Shown here: one piece after another, positions 47,278 through 57,288 of the stretch | Numbering within the stretch: position 1 is the stretch's first letter | How the letters are laid out: each line of letters begins with the position of its first letter | Notes under the pieces: model-generated | What the model was told of the DNA's origin: nothing | Seen by the model: the letters and a program-made list of their open reading frames with translations, nothing else | The model's database searches: none | Translations under genes and position numbers: made by a program | Assembly: GCA_016700175.1 (NCBI GenBank) | Contig: CP065003.1 | Location: forward strand, 4,164,001 to 4,228,000 | Direction of reading: 5' to 3' | DNA from: Acidobacteriota bacterium | GTDB lineage: Bacteria; Acidobacteriota; Blastocatellia; Pyrinomonadales; Pyrinomonadaceae | Length of the DNA stretch: 64,000 nt

Positions 47278-49173
47278 TCATTCGGCCTGGGCCTGGGCCA
47301 TCACGACCTCTTCCTGCTCGTCCGGCCTGGGCGTCGCGAGACCGAGCTCGGGAGATCTCCACAGGTTCGAAAGAAGCAGCTCCCTGATAAAGGTCATCTC
47401 TTTCGGAAGCCTGTCGTAGAGTTTGAAGAAGAGGTCGTCGTGCATTGCGATCTCCTTTATCCAGAGGTCGCGGTCGAGGGCCATCACCTTTTCGAAGTCT
47501 TCGCGGGTGAAGTCCTCCAGCCCTCTCCAGTCCATGTCCTCGTAGCGGGGCATCCAGCCGAGCGGCGTCTCATAGCCTTTCGACTTCCCTCGAGCCCTTT
47601 CGACGATCCATTTCAGGATCCTCATATTCTCTCCGAAGCCCGGCCACAAAAACTTGCCGTCCTCGCCCTTGCGGAACCAGTTGACCGAAAAGATCCTCGG
47701 CGGCTCCGGGATCTTGCGGCCGAAATCAAGCCAGTGCCCGAAATAATCGCCCATGTGGTAGCCGGCAAAGGGAAGCATCGCGAACGGATCGCGCCGGACC
47801 TCGCCGATGTTGCCGAATGCCGCTGCCGTCATTTCCGAACCCATCGTAGCGGCCATATAGACGCCGAAAGCCCAGTTGAACGACTGCTGGATCAGCGGAA
47901 CGACGCTGTTCCTGCGGCCTCCGAAAACGAATGCCGAAACCGGCACGCCCTTCGGATTGTCAAAATTCTCGTCAACGACGGGGCATTGCGTGATAGGTGC
48001 GGTAAAACGCGCGTTCGGGTGCGCGGCAGGGGTCTCGCTAGCCGGTGTCCAGTCCTTTCCGTGCCAGTCGATCGCGTGATCTGGTGCGGGCCCCATTCCT
48101 TCCCACCAAACGTCGCCGTCGTCCGTCAGCGCGACATTCGTAAAGATCGCGTTTTCCTTGATCGAATCCATCGCGTTCGGATTCGTTTCGTAATTCGTGC
48201 CCGGTGCGACGCCGAAGAACCCGGCCTCGGGATTGATCGCTTGCAGCCTTCCATTTTCGTCGGGTTTGATCCACGCGATGTCGTCGCCGACTGTCGTAAC
48301 CTCCCATCCTTCTTCCTGAAACGCCTTCGGCGGGATCAGCATCGCGAAGTTCGTTTTTCCGCAGGCCGAAGGGAATGCGGCGCAGACGTAATCCTTTCTG
48401 CCGTCCGGGGACTTCACGCCGACGATCAGCATATGCTCCGCCAGCCAGCCCTCGTCGCGGCCTACGGTCGAAGCGATCCTGAGGGCGAGACACTTCTTGC
48501 CAAGCAGAGCGTTTCCGCCGTAACCCGAGCCGTAGCTCCATATGAGCCTTTCTTCCGGGAAGTGGACGATGTACTTGTCTTTAGGATCCGGGCTGCACGG
48601 CCACGTGACGTCTTCCTGTCCAGGTTCCAGCGGCATTCCGACGGAATGGAGACAGTGGACGAAATCGCCGTCGCCCATCGCCTCGACGGCCTGTGTCCCC
48701 ATCCGGGTCATGATCCGCATATTCACGGCGACATAAGGCGAATCAGTAAGCTGCACGCCGAACATCGAGATCGGCGACCCGATCGGGCCCATACAGAACG
48801 GGATCACGTACATCGTTCGGCCCTTCATCGAGCCGTCGAACTTCGGAGTCAACGTCGCCTTCATCTCTTTCGGCGCCATCCAGTTGTTCGTGGGTCCGGC
48901 ATCGGCCTTCGCCAGCGAGCAGATGTAGGTCCTGTCCTCAACCCTTGCAACGTCAGAAGGGTGAGAACGCGCGAGGAACGAGTTCGGCCTCTTCTCCGGA
49001 CTCAGGCGAACGAAGGTCCCTGCATCGACCATTTCTTCGCAAAGGCGGTCGTATTCTTCCTGCGAGCCGTCGCACCAGTACACGTTGTCCGGCTTGCAAA
49101 GCTCTACCATCTCGGTCACCCAGCGTATCAGTTCCTTGTTAGTGACTCCGGACGGGACGTTAATGTCGGTCAT
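47278..49173 (-). CDS. pckG: Phosphoenolpyruvate carboxykinase (GTP)
   Basis: 631 aa from ATG 49173; the frame runs back to 49257 but MTDINVPSGVTNKELIRWVTE fits the family start. The GTP-PEPCK catalytic P-loop with reactive Cys reads FPSACGKTNFAMLIPP, and VTTVGDDIAWIKPDENGRLQ and AVNMRIMTRMG are conserved; FGGRRNSVVPLIQQSFNW and FGENMRILKWIVERARG complete the family marks. The enzyme converts oxaloacetate to PEP, the first committed step of gluconeogenesis. It is a single gene between repeat regions. Confidence 0.97.
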   Translation of the reverse strand: MTDINVPSGVTNKELIRWVTEMVELCKPDNVYWCDGSQEEYDRLCEEMVDAGTFVRLSPEKRPNSFLARSHPSDVARVEDRTYICSLAKADAGPTNNWMAPKEMKATLTPKFDGSMKGRTMYVIPFCMGPIGSPISMFGVQLTDSPYVAVNMRIMTRMGTQAVEAMGDGDFVHCLHSVGMPLEPGQEDVTWPCSPDPKDKYIVHFPEERLIWSYGSGYGGNALLGKKCLALRIASTVGRDEGWLAEHMLIVGVKSPDGRKDYVCAAFPSACGKTNFAMLIPPKAFQEEGWEVTTVGDDIAWIKPDENGRLQAINPEAGFFGVAPGTNYETNPNAMDSIKENAIFTNVALTDDGDVWWEGMGPAPDHAIDWHGKDWTPASETPAAHPNARFTAPITQCPVVDENFDNPKGVPVSAFVFGGRRNSVVPLIQQSFNWAFGVYMAATMGSEMTAAAFGNIGEVRRDPFAMLPFAGYHMGDYFGHWLDFGRKIPEPPRIFSVNWFRKGEDGKFLWPGFGENMRILKWIVERARGKSKGYETPLGWMPRYEDMDWRGLEDFTREDFEKVMALDRDLWIKEIAMHDDLFFKLYDRLPKEMTFIRELLLSNLWRSPELGLATPRPDEQEEVVMAQAQAE

Positions 49174-49322
49174 ATGAATGCTCCAAAACTTGGGTCTTAA
49201 AGAATTATTAGCGAACCTCTCCGGCGCCATTTGCAGGCTGCTGAAGGGGTCCGCCAATGCTGAAATTTAGCACCATCTTAACATAATAAGACCAAATGCA
49301 AAGGCACTCCAGAAGGCGTCCG

Positions 49323-49421
49323 GAGTTTAATGAGTTTTCCTAGTTTGGTGAGTTGACTGAGTTTGGCGAGTTTACTGAGTTGATTGAGTTTTTCGGGTTT
49401 GGTAAGTCCGACGGTTTTGCC
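49323..49421. repeat. Nonamer array, GAGTTTGGT-type x11
   Basis: Eleven contiguous 9-bp units such as GAGTTGACT, GAGTTTGGC and GAGTTTACT, degenerating at both ends. It is the same family as the array at 12652-12750 after dnaJ. Further blocks lie at 49549-49593 and 49680-49715. Confidence 0.88.
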
Positions 49422-49470
49422 TGGGCACGGGTATTCTCCGCCAAACGGGAACTTGCGCCGCCGGTTACCC

Positions 49471-49502
49471 GGGACAGCGCCGTAGGCGCGGCAGGTCTGT
49501 AG
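49471..49502. repeat. Dispersed 32-bp repeat, copy 1
   Basis: GGGACAGCGCCGTAGGCGCG starts a 32-bp piece repeated at 49642-49673 with two mismatches; a shorter match occurs at 38354-38366. It contains the palindrome GCGCCGTAGGCGC. Confidence 0.7.
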
Positions 49503-49641
49503 CAAACACGATCGCGACAATGAACCCTCGCCGCGTTAGCGGCGGAACGAGTTTCCCGGGTTTACCAAGTTTGGCGGGTTGACTGAATTGTCCGGGTGCG
49601 GCGTTGCATCCACCGCACGAGATTCGTTCAGTTGACTAGAC

Positions 49642-49673
49642 GGGACAGTGCCGTAGGCGCGGCAGTTCTGTAG
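49642..49673. repeat. Dispersed 32-bp repeat, copy 2
   Basis: Two mismatches relative to 49471-49502. Both copies lie inside the same nonamer-rich region. Confidence 0.7.
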
Positions 49674-49804
49674 AATTCCGAGTTTGCCGAGTTTCCTGAG
49701 TTTGGTGAGTTGAGGGGTTTATGAGATCGGCTGGCGCGATATTTTCTGCTCACTGCTCACCGCTCGAGAAGCGGGCAAGCCCTCCGCTAAACGACTCCTC
49801 TCCA

Positions 49805-49839
49805 ACTCATCACTCATCACTCTCCACTCATCACTCGCC
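49805..49839. repeat. Heptamer array ACTCATC
   Basis: Units ACTCATC, ACTCATC, ACTCTCC, ACTCATC and ACTCGCC. It overlaps the last codons of the EamA gene (stop at 49817-49819), so the array reaches into coding sequence. Three CTGCTCA-type units lie just before it (49746-49766). Confidence 0.75.
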
Positions 49840-50716
49840 GCCTTCTCCGCTGCATAAGGAACGTATGCAGAAGCACGCCCGAGAGAATGACCGCTCCCCC
49901 GACCAATGCCCAGCGGCTTGGACGCTCACCAAGGAACAATAGAACCCAGACCGGATTCAGCAGAGGCTCGATAAATCCGATGATGCTCGCGTCCAGCGAC
50001 CGCACGCCCTTCGCCAGCCCGTTGGTGAAAAGAATATAGGCCACGCCTATCTGGAATACGCCGAGATACGCGACCGCTCCGAGATCGATACCAGAGACCT
50101 CCGGCGGATGCAGGACCAGCAGGGGCAGCATCGCGATCACTATGATCACATTCCCGTAGAAGACCGAAAGTGCGGGGTTCCGCTCGAGCGAGTGCGGATG
50201 GCGGAGCGTAACGAAGTAAAGACCGAAGCAGACGCCGGAAACAAGACCGGCGATGTTTCCGCTGAACGGATCCGGCGCCAGCTCCGTCGATGCTCCCGGC
50301 TCGAGAAAGAAGAGGCTCATTCCTCCGAGACAGAGCACGACCGTTATCAGGTCCTTTGGGCGGAACCGCTCCTTCAGGACAAAGGGCGCCGCGATGAGTA
50401 TGTAGACAGGCGCCGTATATTGAAGGAAGATCGCGTTCGCCGCGGTAGTGTTCTTGTTCGCGTAAACGAAGCTACTCAGAGTCGCGGCATAGAGCAGGGA
50501 AGCGATGATCGTAAACCAGCTGAGCCTTAGGCCCTTTCTGAAGGTAAAGAGCGCGACGGTGATCGCGGCAAAAAGCGCCCGGCCGAAGTTGACCGAGACC
50601 GCGTCGAGTGATGTGAACTTTATGAAAAGCCCGCCGGTGCTCCAGAGGGCCACGGCAATAACGACCAGCCAGACGGCGGAGATGCTCGATCCTGAATTGG
50701 CGTGTTCTGCGGGCAT
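49817..50716 (-). CDS. EamA/DMT family transporter
   Basis: 299 aa with ten hydrophobic helices in two EamA halves, starting VWLVVIAVALWSTGGLFIKFTSLDAVSVNFGRALFAA. The second half begins FSGNIAGLVSGVCFGLYFVTLR and ends LLNPVWVLLFLGERPSRWALVGGAVILSG. It is a 10-TMS drug/metabolite exporter, substrate unknown. The C-terminal MQRRRRRVMSGE is encoded within the heptamer array. Confidence 0.93.
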   Translation of the reverse strand: MPAEHANSGSSISAVWLVVIAVALWSTGGLFIKFTSLDAVSVNFGRALFAAITVALFTFRKGLRLSWFTIIASLLYAATLSSFVYANKNTTAANAIFLQYTAPVYILIAAPFVLKERFRPKDLITVVLCLGGMSLFFLEPGASTELAPDPFSGNIAGLVSGVCFGLYFVTLRHPHSLERNPALSVFYGNVIIVIAMLPLLVLHPPEVSGIDLGAVAYLGVFQIGVAYILFTNGLAKGVRSLDASIIGFIEPLLNPVWVLLFLGERPSRWALVGGAVILSGVLLHTFLMQRRRRRVMSGE

Positions 50717-50763
50717 TCCGGGCCTGAATCAGTTGCCCCTGCGCGGGGGTCACAGGAGCAGCT

Positions 50764-50827
50764 GCAGCGCAAAGCGCTGCTCTAAACTGCCCGAACAGAG
50801 ACCGTTTAAAGCAGCGCTTTGCGCTGC
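50764..50827. repeat. REPIN-like palindrome, copy 2
   Basis: 24-bp arms at 50764-50787 and 50804-50827 with one mismatch and a 16-bp loop unrelated to that of copy 1. The arm sequence begins GCAGCGCAAAGCGCTGC as in copy 1. It lies between the EamA and 2Fe-2S genes. Confidence 0.75.
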
Positions 50828-50872
50828 ATACCAAAAACAAACAGCGCTTCTCGCCGCAAAAAGATTTGCCGG

Positions 50873-51922
50873 CTAATTATCCAGCACATCCGAGATCGTC
50901 TCGCGCAGCCTCGCCGCCGAAGACGTCGCCGGTTCGAGCTCGACCTTCTCGACGTTCCCGTAAACCTTCTTTCCGAACACCGCATTCCACGGCGGGATCA
51001 CGATCGAGACCGAGCCTTCCGCAGCCGCCTGACAGGCGAGCCTCATAAACGGTTTCTTCTCGTCCTTCTGGCCGTAACCAAAGACCTTCATCTGCCTTTT
51101 TTCCAGGGGTTCGACATCAGTAAGGTTCTGTTCCCCGCCGAGTACCCCGACCCAGCATGTGCCGCACGCGGCGGAGCGGCACTCCACGGGGATCACGCCC
51201 TCTATGCAGCGCTCATCTCCTTCGAGCCAGTTTCTCGACTGGTCGCGAGCCGCCGCCGAAGCGATCTCTTCGTCGAAAATTATCTCGAAAGTAGCCCGCT
51301 TGTCGTTCTCGTCCCAGGTTACACGAAAGTCCTTGTCGATCGTTTTAAGAAATCCGAGGAGTCCGCGGCTCGGTTCGCTTGTCCGTGCCTCGACGATCTT
51401 GTCGGGACTCTGTTTCAAAAGTCCCGAAGGCTTGTAGCCCTCACCCGATGTCGCCGAGAATTTCTCCGCACCTGCCTGCCGGAACGTCATCAGCCCGACT
51501 GCGGCGATGCCAAGCGTCAGTTCCCGCGCGGCACCGGTCTCTTTCGAGACAAGTTCGGCCACCTCGCCTATCTCGGCCATCAGTTCGACAGTTCCTTCAG
51601 CAAAATCCTCGTTCCTTTTCAGCACTGCTTTCTTTACCGCGGGCCAGAAGCGCGTGCCGTACAGAAACGTGTGTGAGGTGTCGATCTGTTCAGAAAGGTC
51701 CCAGTTACCCTGCATCGCGAGCCCGTGCAATGTCGCGTCGCGGTCTTCGGCGGAAAGAATGTACTCCCGCAAGGAAATCGGAAAGAACCGGAACCATATC
51801 CGCACCGCGTTTCGGTCTACTTCGTGAACCGAGCCGGAAACCCTTTCGAGCGCGTCCGCCCAGTCGTTCTCCGCGGGGCGCGCCAACGCTGTTTCGTAGC
51901 TGCTGTTTGTTGATTCGCTCAT
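50873..51922 (-). CDS. Protein with C-terminal 2Fe-2S ferredoxin domain
   Basis: 349 aa from ATG 51922. The last 115 residues form a plant-type ferredoxin domain: CRSAACGTC supplies three Cys (CX4CX2C) and LACQ the fourth after 40 residues, somewhat longer than the usual spacing. The N-terminal 215 residues are helical and unfamiliar (WFRFFPISLREYILSAEDRD). It may be a redox partner or redox-sensing regulator. Single gene. Confidence 0.8.
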   Translation of the reverse strand: MSESTNSSYETALARPAENDWADALERVSGSVHEVDRNAVRIWFRFFPISLREYILSAEDRDATLHGLAMQGNWDLSEQIDTSHTFLYGTRFWPAVKKAVLKRNEDFAEGTVELMAEIGEVAELVSKETGAARELTLGIAAVGLMTFRQAGAEKFSATSGEGYKPSGLLKQSPDKIVEARTSEPSRGLLGFLKTIDKDFRVTWDENDKRATFEIIFDEEIASAAARDQSRNWLEGDERCIEGVIPVECRSAACGTCWVGVLGGEQNLTDVEPLEKRQMKVFGYGQKDEKKPFMRLACQAAAEGSVSIVIPPWNAVFGKKVYGNVEKVELEPATSSAARLRETISDVLDN

Positions 51923-52037
51923 GTCGTACAAGTCCAATACATTGGTTTGAAAGAAACTAAAAATTTAACCAAATTAACCGCCGCTGCACAACCCGGACCG
52001 CCCGCGCCCCGCTTGTTCGAAATGGATCATTCGGCGC

Positions 52038-52066
52038 TTGACAATGATTTTTCCAAAACCTATAGT
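52038..52066 (+). promoter_or_regulatory. Near-consensus sigma70 promoter of the str operon
   Basis: TTGACA (52038-52043), a 17-bp spacer and TATAGT (52061-52066). This is the best promoter match in the window and lies about 450 bp upstream of rpsL with no gene between. A start of transcription near 52073 is predicted. Confidence 0.8.
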
Positions 52067-52072
52067 CTGAAG

Positions 52073-52517
52073 TTTCGGACTTTTCGTCTGATCCCCTCCT
52101 TCCGGGAGGGATTGAAAACGCAGGCCGTTTGGCGTTATCGGCAAACGGAGCGACAGTTATTGTGGCGTAAAGCCGCGTGTCCGTTTCGAAAGGAAAAGCG
52201 ATGCGCGGGGCGAGAGAAAACCTACGAAATTAGAAGGTGCCTCTTCGCAAGACGCGGGAGGGACCTCAAATCCTGAAACGAAAAGGTCACGCCACAGCAA
52301 AGTTGAGAAGAAGGAAGATATCTTTTCCTGCGTAAAGAGTTCCTGATAATAACTTAACCGTCGAAAACCAGTACGTTGTGTAGCCGCTTGTGCTAACTGC
52401 CGGATGCGATCCGGTAAGAGGCAGGCTACGGGACGCTTTTCGCTTTTTGACGCCAAGATTTGATCGCCGGAACGTGCCGGCGAGCAGCCGCAAAAGGCGG
52501 CCGAAACGAGCAGAACT
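52073..52517 (+). promoter_or_regulatory. Long structured leader of the str operon
   Basis: About 445 nt precede rpsL. A hairpin with CCCTCC-TTCC-GGGAGGG lies at 52091-52112. A two-layer structure at 52380-52429 pairs GTAGC with GCTAC and CTGCC with GGCAG around a perfect CCGGAT-GCG-ATCCGG stem, followed by CGCTTTTCGCTTTTTGACG. The leader could carry an attenuator or ribosomal-protein binding site. It matches no leader I know. Confidence 0.5.
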
Positions 52518-52898
52518 ATGCCGACTATCAACCAGCTTGTCCGAAAGGGCAGGAAGAAGATGAAGGACAAGACGGCGAGCCCCGCCCTTCAGGGCAGCCC
52601 GCAAAAGAGGGGAGTTTGCACGCGCGTCTATACGCAGACGCCGAAAAAGCCCAACTCCGCCCTCAGGAAGGTAGCGCGCGTGCGCCTGACGAACGGGATC
52701 GAGGTCACGACCTACATTCCGGGGATCGGCCACAACCTGCAGGAGCACTCGATCGTGCTCATCCGCGGCGGCCGCGTCAAGGACCTTCCGGGCGTCCGTT
52801 ATCACGTCATAAGGGGAACGCTTGACGCCTCCGGTGTCGAGGGCAGGAACCAGAGGCGCTCGAAGTACGGTGCGAAGCGTCCGAAGGGGGCCAAGTAA
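52518..52898 (+). CDS. rpsL: 30S ribosomal protein S12
   Basis: 126 aa. TPKKPNSALRKVARVRLTNG and GRVKDLPGVRYHVIRG carry the two conserved Lys of the streptomycin-contact loops unchanged. First gene of the str operon, 34 bp before rpsG. It sits in the decoding centre and affects translational accuracy. Confidence 0.98.
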   Translation: MPTINQLVRKGRKKMKDKTASPALQGSPQKRGVCTRVYTQTPKKPNSALRKVARVRLTNGIEVTTYIPGIGHNLQEHSIVLIRGGRVKDLPGVRYHVIRGTLDASGVEGRNQRRSKYGAKRPKGAK

Positions 52899-52931
52899 GC
52901 CCTCGGTCTTCAATTTGAGGCCTTAAGAGAT

Positions 52932-53402
52932 ATGCCAAGAAGAAGAGTCGCAGTCAAAAGAGAGATCCTTCCCGACCCGATCTACAACAGCGTGGTAGTG
53001 TCGAAGTTCATAAACGGGATCATGAAGACCGGGAAGAAGTCGGTCGCCGAACAGATCTTTTACGGAGCGATGGAAGAGATCGCCGAGAAGACAGGGGAAG
53101 AGGCTTTAAAGGTCTTCCAGGCGGCGCTCGACAATGTCGCCCCCGGTGTCGAGGTCAAGTCCCGAAGGATCGGCGGCGCCACGTATCAGGTGCCGATCGA
53201 GGTGACGAAGGACCGGCGCAATACGCTCGCGATCCGTTGGATCATCAGTCACGCAAGGGCGCGCAGCGAAAGGACCATGAAGGAACGTCTGGTCGGCGAG
53301 ATCACGGACGCAAGCCAGGGCCGCGGAGGCTCCGTGCGGAACCGCGAGAACGTTCACAGGATGGCCGAGGCCAACAAGGCGTTCGCGCACTACAGATTCT
53401 AA
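52932..53402 (+). CDS. rpsG: 30S ribosomal protein S7
   Basis: 156 aa, typical length. RRRVAVKREILPDPIYNSVVVSKFINGIM at the N-terminus and TYQVPIEVTKDRRNTLAIRWII, with HRMAEANKAFAHYRF at the end. It nucleates assembly of the 30S head and binds 3' major-domain 16S rRNA. In many bacteria S7 represses the str operon; the long leader upstream of rpsL could be its target here. Confidence 0.98.
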   Translation: MPRRRVAVKREILPDPIYNSVVVSKFINGIMKTGKKSVAEQIFYGAMEEIAEKTGEEALKVFQAALDNVAPGVEVKSRRIGGATYQVPIEVTKDRRNTLAIRWIISHARARSERTMKERLVGEITDASQGRGGSVRNRENVHRMAEANKAFAHYRF

Positions 53403-53471
53403 ACACCGGACGGCGGGCCGAAGGCCCCGTTCTGGGCGGAACGGGACGAGTTCACGGCACGCATTAAAGAA

Positions 53472-55571
53472 ATGTCAAAGATCACTCTGGACAAATTCAG
53501 GAACATCGGGATCATGGCCCACATCGACGCGGGCAAGACCACGACGACGGAGCGAATCCTCTTTTATACGGGCGTTTCGCACAAGATCGGCGAGGTCCAC
53601 GAAGGCAGCGCGACGATGGACTGGATGGAGCAGGAACAGGAACGCGGGATCACGATCACATCGGCCGCGACGACCTGTTTCTGGCGCCGCAACGATGTCG
53701 AGCACAGGATCAACATCATCGATACCCCGGGCCACGTCGACTTTACGATGGAGGTCGAGCGCAGCCTCAGGGTCCTCGACGGTGCGGTTGCCGTTTTCGA
53801 CGGCGTGGCCGGCGTCGAGCCGCAGTCCGAGACCGTCTGGCGCCAGGCCGACAAGTACAGGGTTCCCAGGATCTGCTTCATCAACAAGCTCGACCGAGCC
53901 GGAGCGTCGTTCGACCGTTCGTTCAAATCGATCGAAGACAGGCTCGGAGCAAACGCGGTCGCTCTCCAGATCCCGATCGGGATGGAGGACCATTTCAAGG
54001 GCGTCGTCGACCTCATCACTATGAAGTCGCTGCTCTGGAAGGACGAAACAAAGGGCGCCGAGTATGTCGTCGGGGACATCCCCGCCGAGCTTCAGGCGGA
54101 CGCCGAAGCGGCCCGCGAAAAGATGATCGAGGCCGCCGCGACCGTCGACGACGAGTTGATGTTGAAGTACCTCGAGGGCGAGGACATCTCCGAAGAGGAG
54201 ATCCGGAAAGCCCTTCGCGAGGCTACACTCCAGCTGAAATGCGTCCCGGTTGTGATGGGAACCGCGTTCAAGAACAAGGGCGTCCAGACGCTTCTTGACG
54301 CTGTCGTCGATTTCCTTCCTAGCCCGCTTGAGGTCAAGGCGATCGAAGGAGTGAATCCGGACACCGAAGAGGTTGAAAAGCGCGAGGCGGATTCCTCCGC
54401 CCCCTTCTCCGGCCTCGTTTTCAAATTGATGGTCGACAAGCATCTCGGCCAGCTCGCCTTTGTCAGGATCTATAGCGGAACGGTAAACGCCGGTTCCTAT
54501 GTCCTGAACACCGCCAAGAAAAATACGAAAGAGCGCGTGGGACGCATAATGCGAATGCACGCGAACAAGCGCGAGGACATCGATTCGGCGGCCGCTGGCG
54601 AGATCGTGGCGATCGGCGGAATGAAGAACGTCACCACCGGTGACACGATCTGCGCCGAGGACCACCCGATCATTCTTGAATCGATCGATTTTCCGGATCC
54701 GGTCGTGCAGGTCGCGGTGGAGCCGAAGACCCGCGCCGACCAGGACAAGATGTCCGTCGCTCTGAACCGCCTTGCACAGGAGGACCCGAGCTTCCAGGTT
54801 TCGACCGATCACGAGACCGGCCAGACGATCATTGCCGGAATGGGCGAGCTCCACCTGGAGATCCTGGTCGACCGTATGAAGCGCGAGTTTGGCGTCGAAG
54901 CGAGCGTCGGCAAGCCGCAGGTGGCCTACCGCGAGACGATCACGATCCCCGCCGACGGCAAGGAGATCTTCAAGAAGCAGTCCGGCGGACGCGGCCAGTT
55001 CGCGCATGTCGAGCTTTCGATCGAGCCCGCCCCCGGCGAAGACTTCGTTTTCGAGGACAAGATCACCGGAGGCGCGATCCCCAGACAGTTCATCAAGCCC
55101 GTCGAGGCCGGCATCAAGGACGCTTTGCAGCGCGGATTCCTTGCGGGATACGAGCTCGTCGACATCAAGGCGACGCTGAATTTCGGCTCGTTCCACGAGG
55201 TCGACTCGGACGAGCGCTCGTTCCAGATCGCGGGAAGCCTCGCGTTTCAGGACGCCGTCAAGAAGGCCAAGCCGGTCCTGCTCGAGCCTGTGATGAAGGT
55301 CGAGGTCGTGACCCCCGAGGAATATATGGGTGCGGTCAACGGCGACCTTAACCGGAGGCGCGGCCAGATCGAGAAGATGGAGCCGAGACCCGGCAACGTC
55401 CAGGTGATCACCGCCTACGTTCCGCTTTCGGAGATGTTCGGCTACACGACCGACCTCCGGTCGGCGACCCAGGGCCGCGCGACCTCCACGATGCACTTCG
55501 AGCGCTATGACAAGGCTCCGAACAACGTCGCGGAAGAGATCATCGCGAAGGTGCAGGGAGCAAGCATTTAA
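53472..55571 (+). CDS. fusA: Elongation factor G
   Basis: 699 aa, standard length. GTPase motifs: G1 AHIDAGKTTTTERIL, G2/G3 ERGITITSAATTCFW and DTPGHVDFT, G4 NKLDRAG, G5 GSAFKNKG-like (GTAFKNKG). Domains II-V are complete, with the loop KPQVAYRETI and domain IV GGRGQFAHVELSIEP. It catalyses translocation. A 69-bp gap with small GC-rich inverted pieces lies before it. Confidence 0.98.
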   Translation: MSKITLDKFRNIGIMAHIDAGKTTTTERILFYTGVSHKIGEVHEGSATMDWMEQEQERGITITSAATTCFWRRNDVEHRINIIDTPGHVDFTMEVERSLRVLDGAVAVFDGVAGVEPQSETVWRQADKYRVPRICFINKLDRAGASFDRSFKSIEDRLGANAVALQIPIGMEDHFKGVVDLITMKSLLWKDETKGAEYVVGDIPAELQADAEAAREKMIEAAATVDDELMLKYLEGEDISEEEIRKALREATLQLKCVPVVMGTAFKNKGVQTLLDAVVDFLPSPLEVKAIEGVNPDTEEVEKREADSSAPFSGLVFKLMVDKHLGQLAFVRIYSGTVNAGSYVLNTAKKNTKERVGRIMRMHANKREDIDSAAAGEIVAIGGMKNVTTGDTICAEDHPIILESIDFPDPVVQVAVEPKTRADQDKMSVALNRLAQEDPSFQVSTDHETGQTIIAGMGELHLEILVDRMKREFGVEASVGKPQVAYRETITIPADGKEIFKKQSGGRGQFAHVELSIEPAPGEDFVFEDKITGGAIPRQFIKPVEAGIKDALQRGFLAGYELVDIKATLNFGSFHEVDSDERSFQIAGSLAFQDAVKKAKPVLLEPVMKVEVVTPEEYMGAVNGDLNRRRGQIEKMEPRPGNVQVITAYVPLSEMFGYTTDLRSATQGRATSTMHFERYDKAPNNVAEEIIAKVQGASI

Positions 55572-55614
55572 CAGCAACTTTTGTGACTTTTTCAGAGGAG
55601 ACTGAACACACACT

Positions 55615-56802
<1,188 letters not shown>

Positions 56803-56873
56803 TTCCTACCCGATCCTGCGGACCGGGTTTGCCTGGTCCGCGGGAGAAGGGAAGGCGCTTTCGGACAAGAGAT

Positions 56874-57191
56874 ATGCTTAACGAAAAGATACGAATCAAG
56901 CTTAAGGCGTACGACCACAGGGTCCTCGACCAGTCCACCCAGGAGATCGTCGCGACGGCGAAAAGGACGGGAGCCCGCATCGCGGGTCCGATCCCGCTTC
57001 CGACGGTCAAGAACAAATGGACGGTCCTCCGTTCGCCGCACGTGGACAAGAAGTCGCGCGAGCAGTTCGAGATCAGGACGCACAAGCGCCTGATGGACAT
57101 CCTCGATCCGACAGCGGAAACGGTTGACGCGCTGATGAGGCTTGACCTTCCGGCAGGCGTCGACGTCGAGATCAAGGCATTTGGCACCTAG
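56874..57191 (+). CDS. rpsJ: 30S ribosomal protein S10
   Basis: 105 aa from ATG 56874; the open frame further upstream gives no family sequence. LNEKIRIKLKAYDHRVLDQSTQEIVATAKRTGA and RKRLMDILDPTAETVDALMRLDLPAGVDVEIK are S10. It is the first S10-operon gene and here follows tuf directly, so str and S10 operons are fused, with no terminator seen in the 71 bp between. It also serves as NusE in antitermination. Confidence 0.97.
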   Translation: MLNEKIRIKLKAYDHRVLDQSTQEIVATAKRTGARIAGPIPLPTVKNKWTVLRSPHVDKKSREQFEIRTHKRLMDILDPTAETVDALMRLDLPAGVDVEIKAFGT

Positions 57192-57288
57192 TTCGGAGCG
57201 CCGAATCGCAGTTTGAAAAGCCGGCGAACGCCGTCCCGAAGGGCGGCGGAAAAAGCCGGCGGCCGATAACACACGGCTACCCAGGAAT

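Larger units (their letters stand above)
49258..49816. other. 559-bp intergenic repeat region
   Basis: No gene is supported. The region is built of nonamer arrays (49323-49421, 49549-49593, 49680-49715), a duplicated 32-bp palindromic piece (49471-49502 and 49642-49673), and heptamers (49746-49766, 49805-49832, reaching into the end of the EamA gene). Confidence 0.8.

Noticed and set aside
47440..49200. 586-residue open frame on the plus strand over pckG
   Set aside because: Shadow of the complete pckG gene; composition is Arg/His-rich and without motifs.
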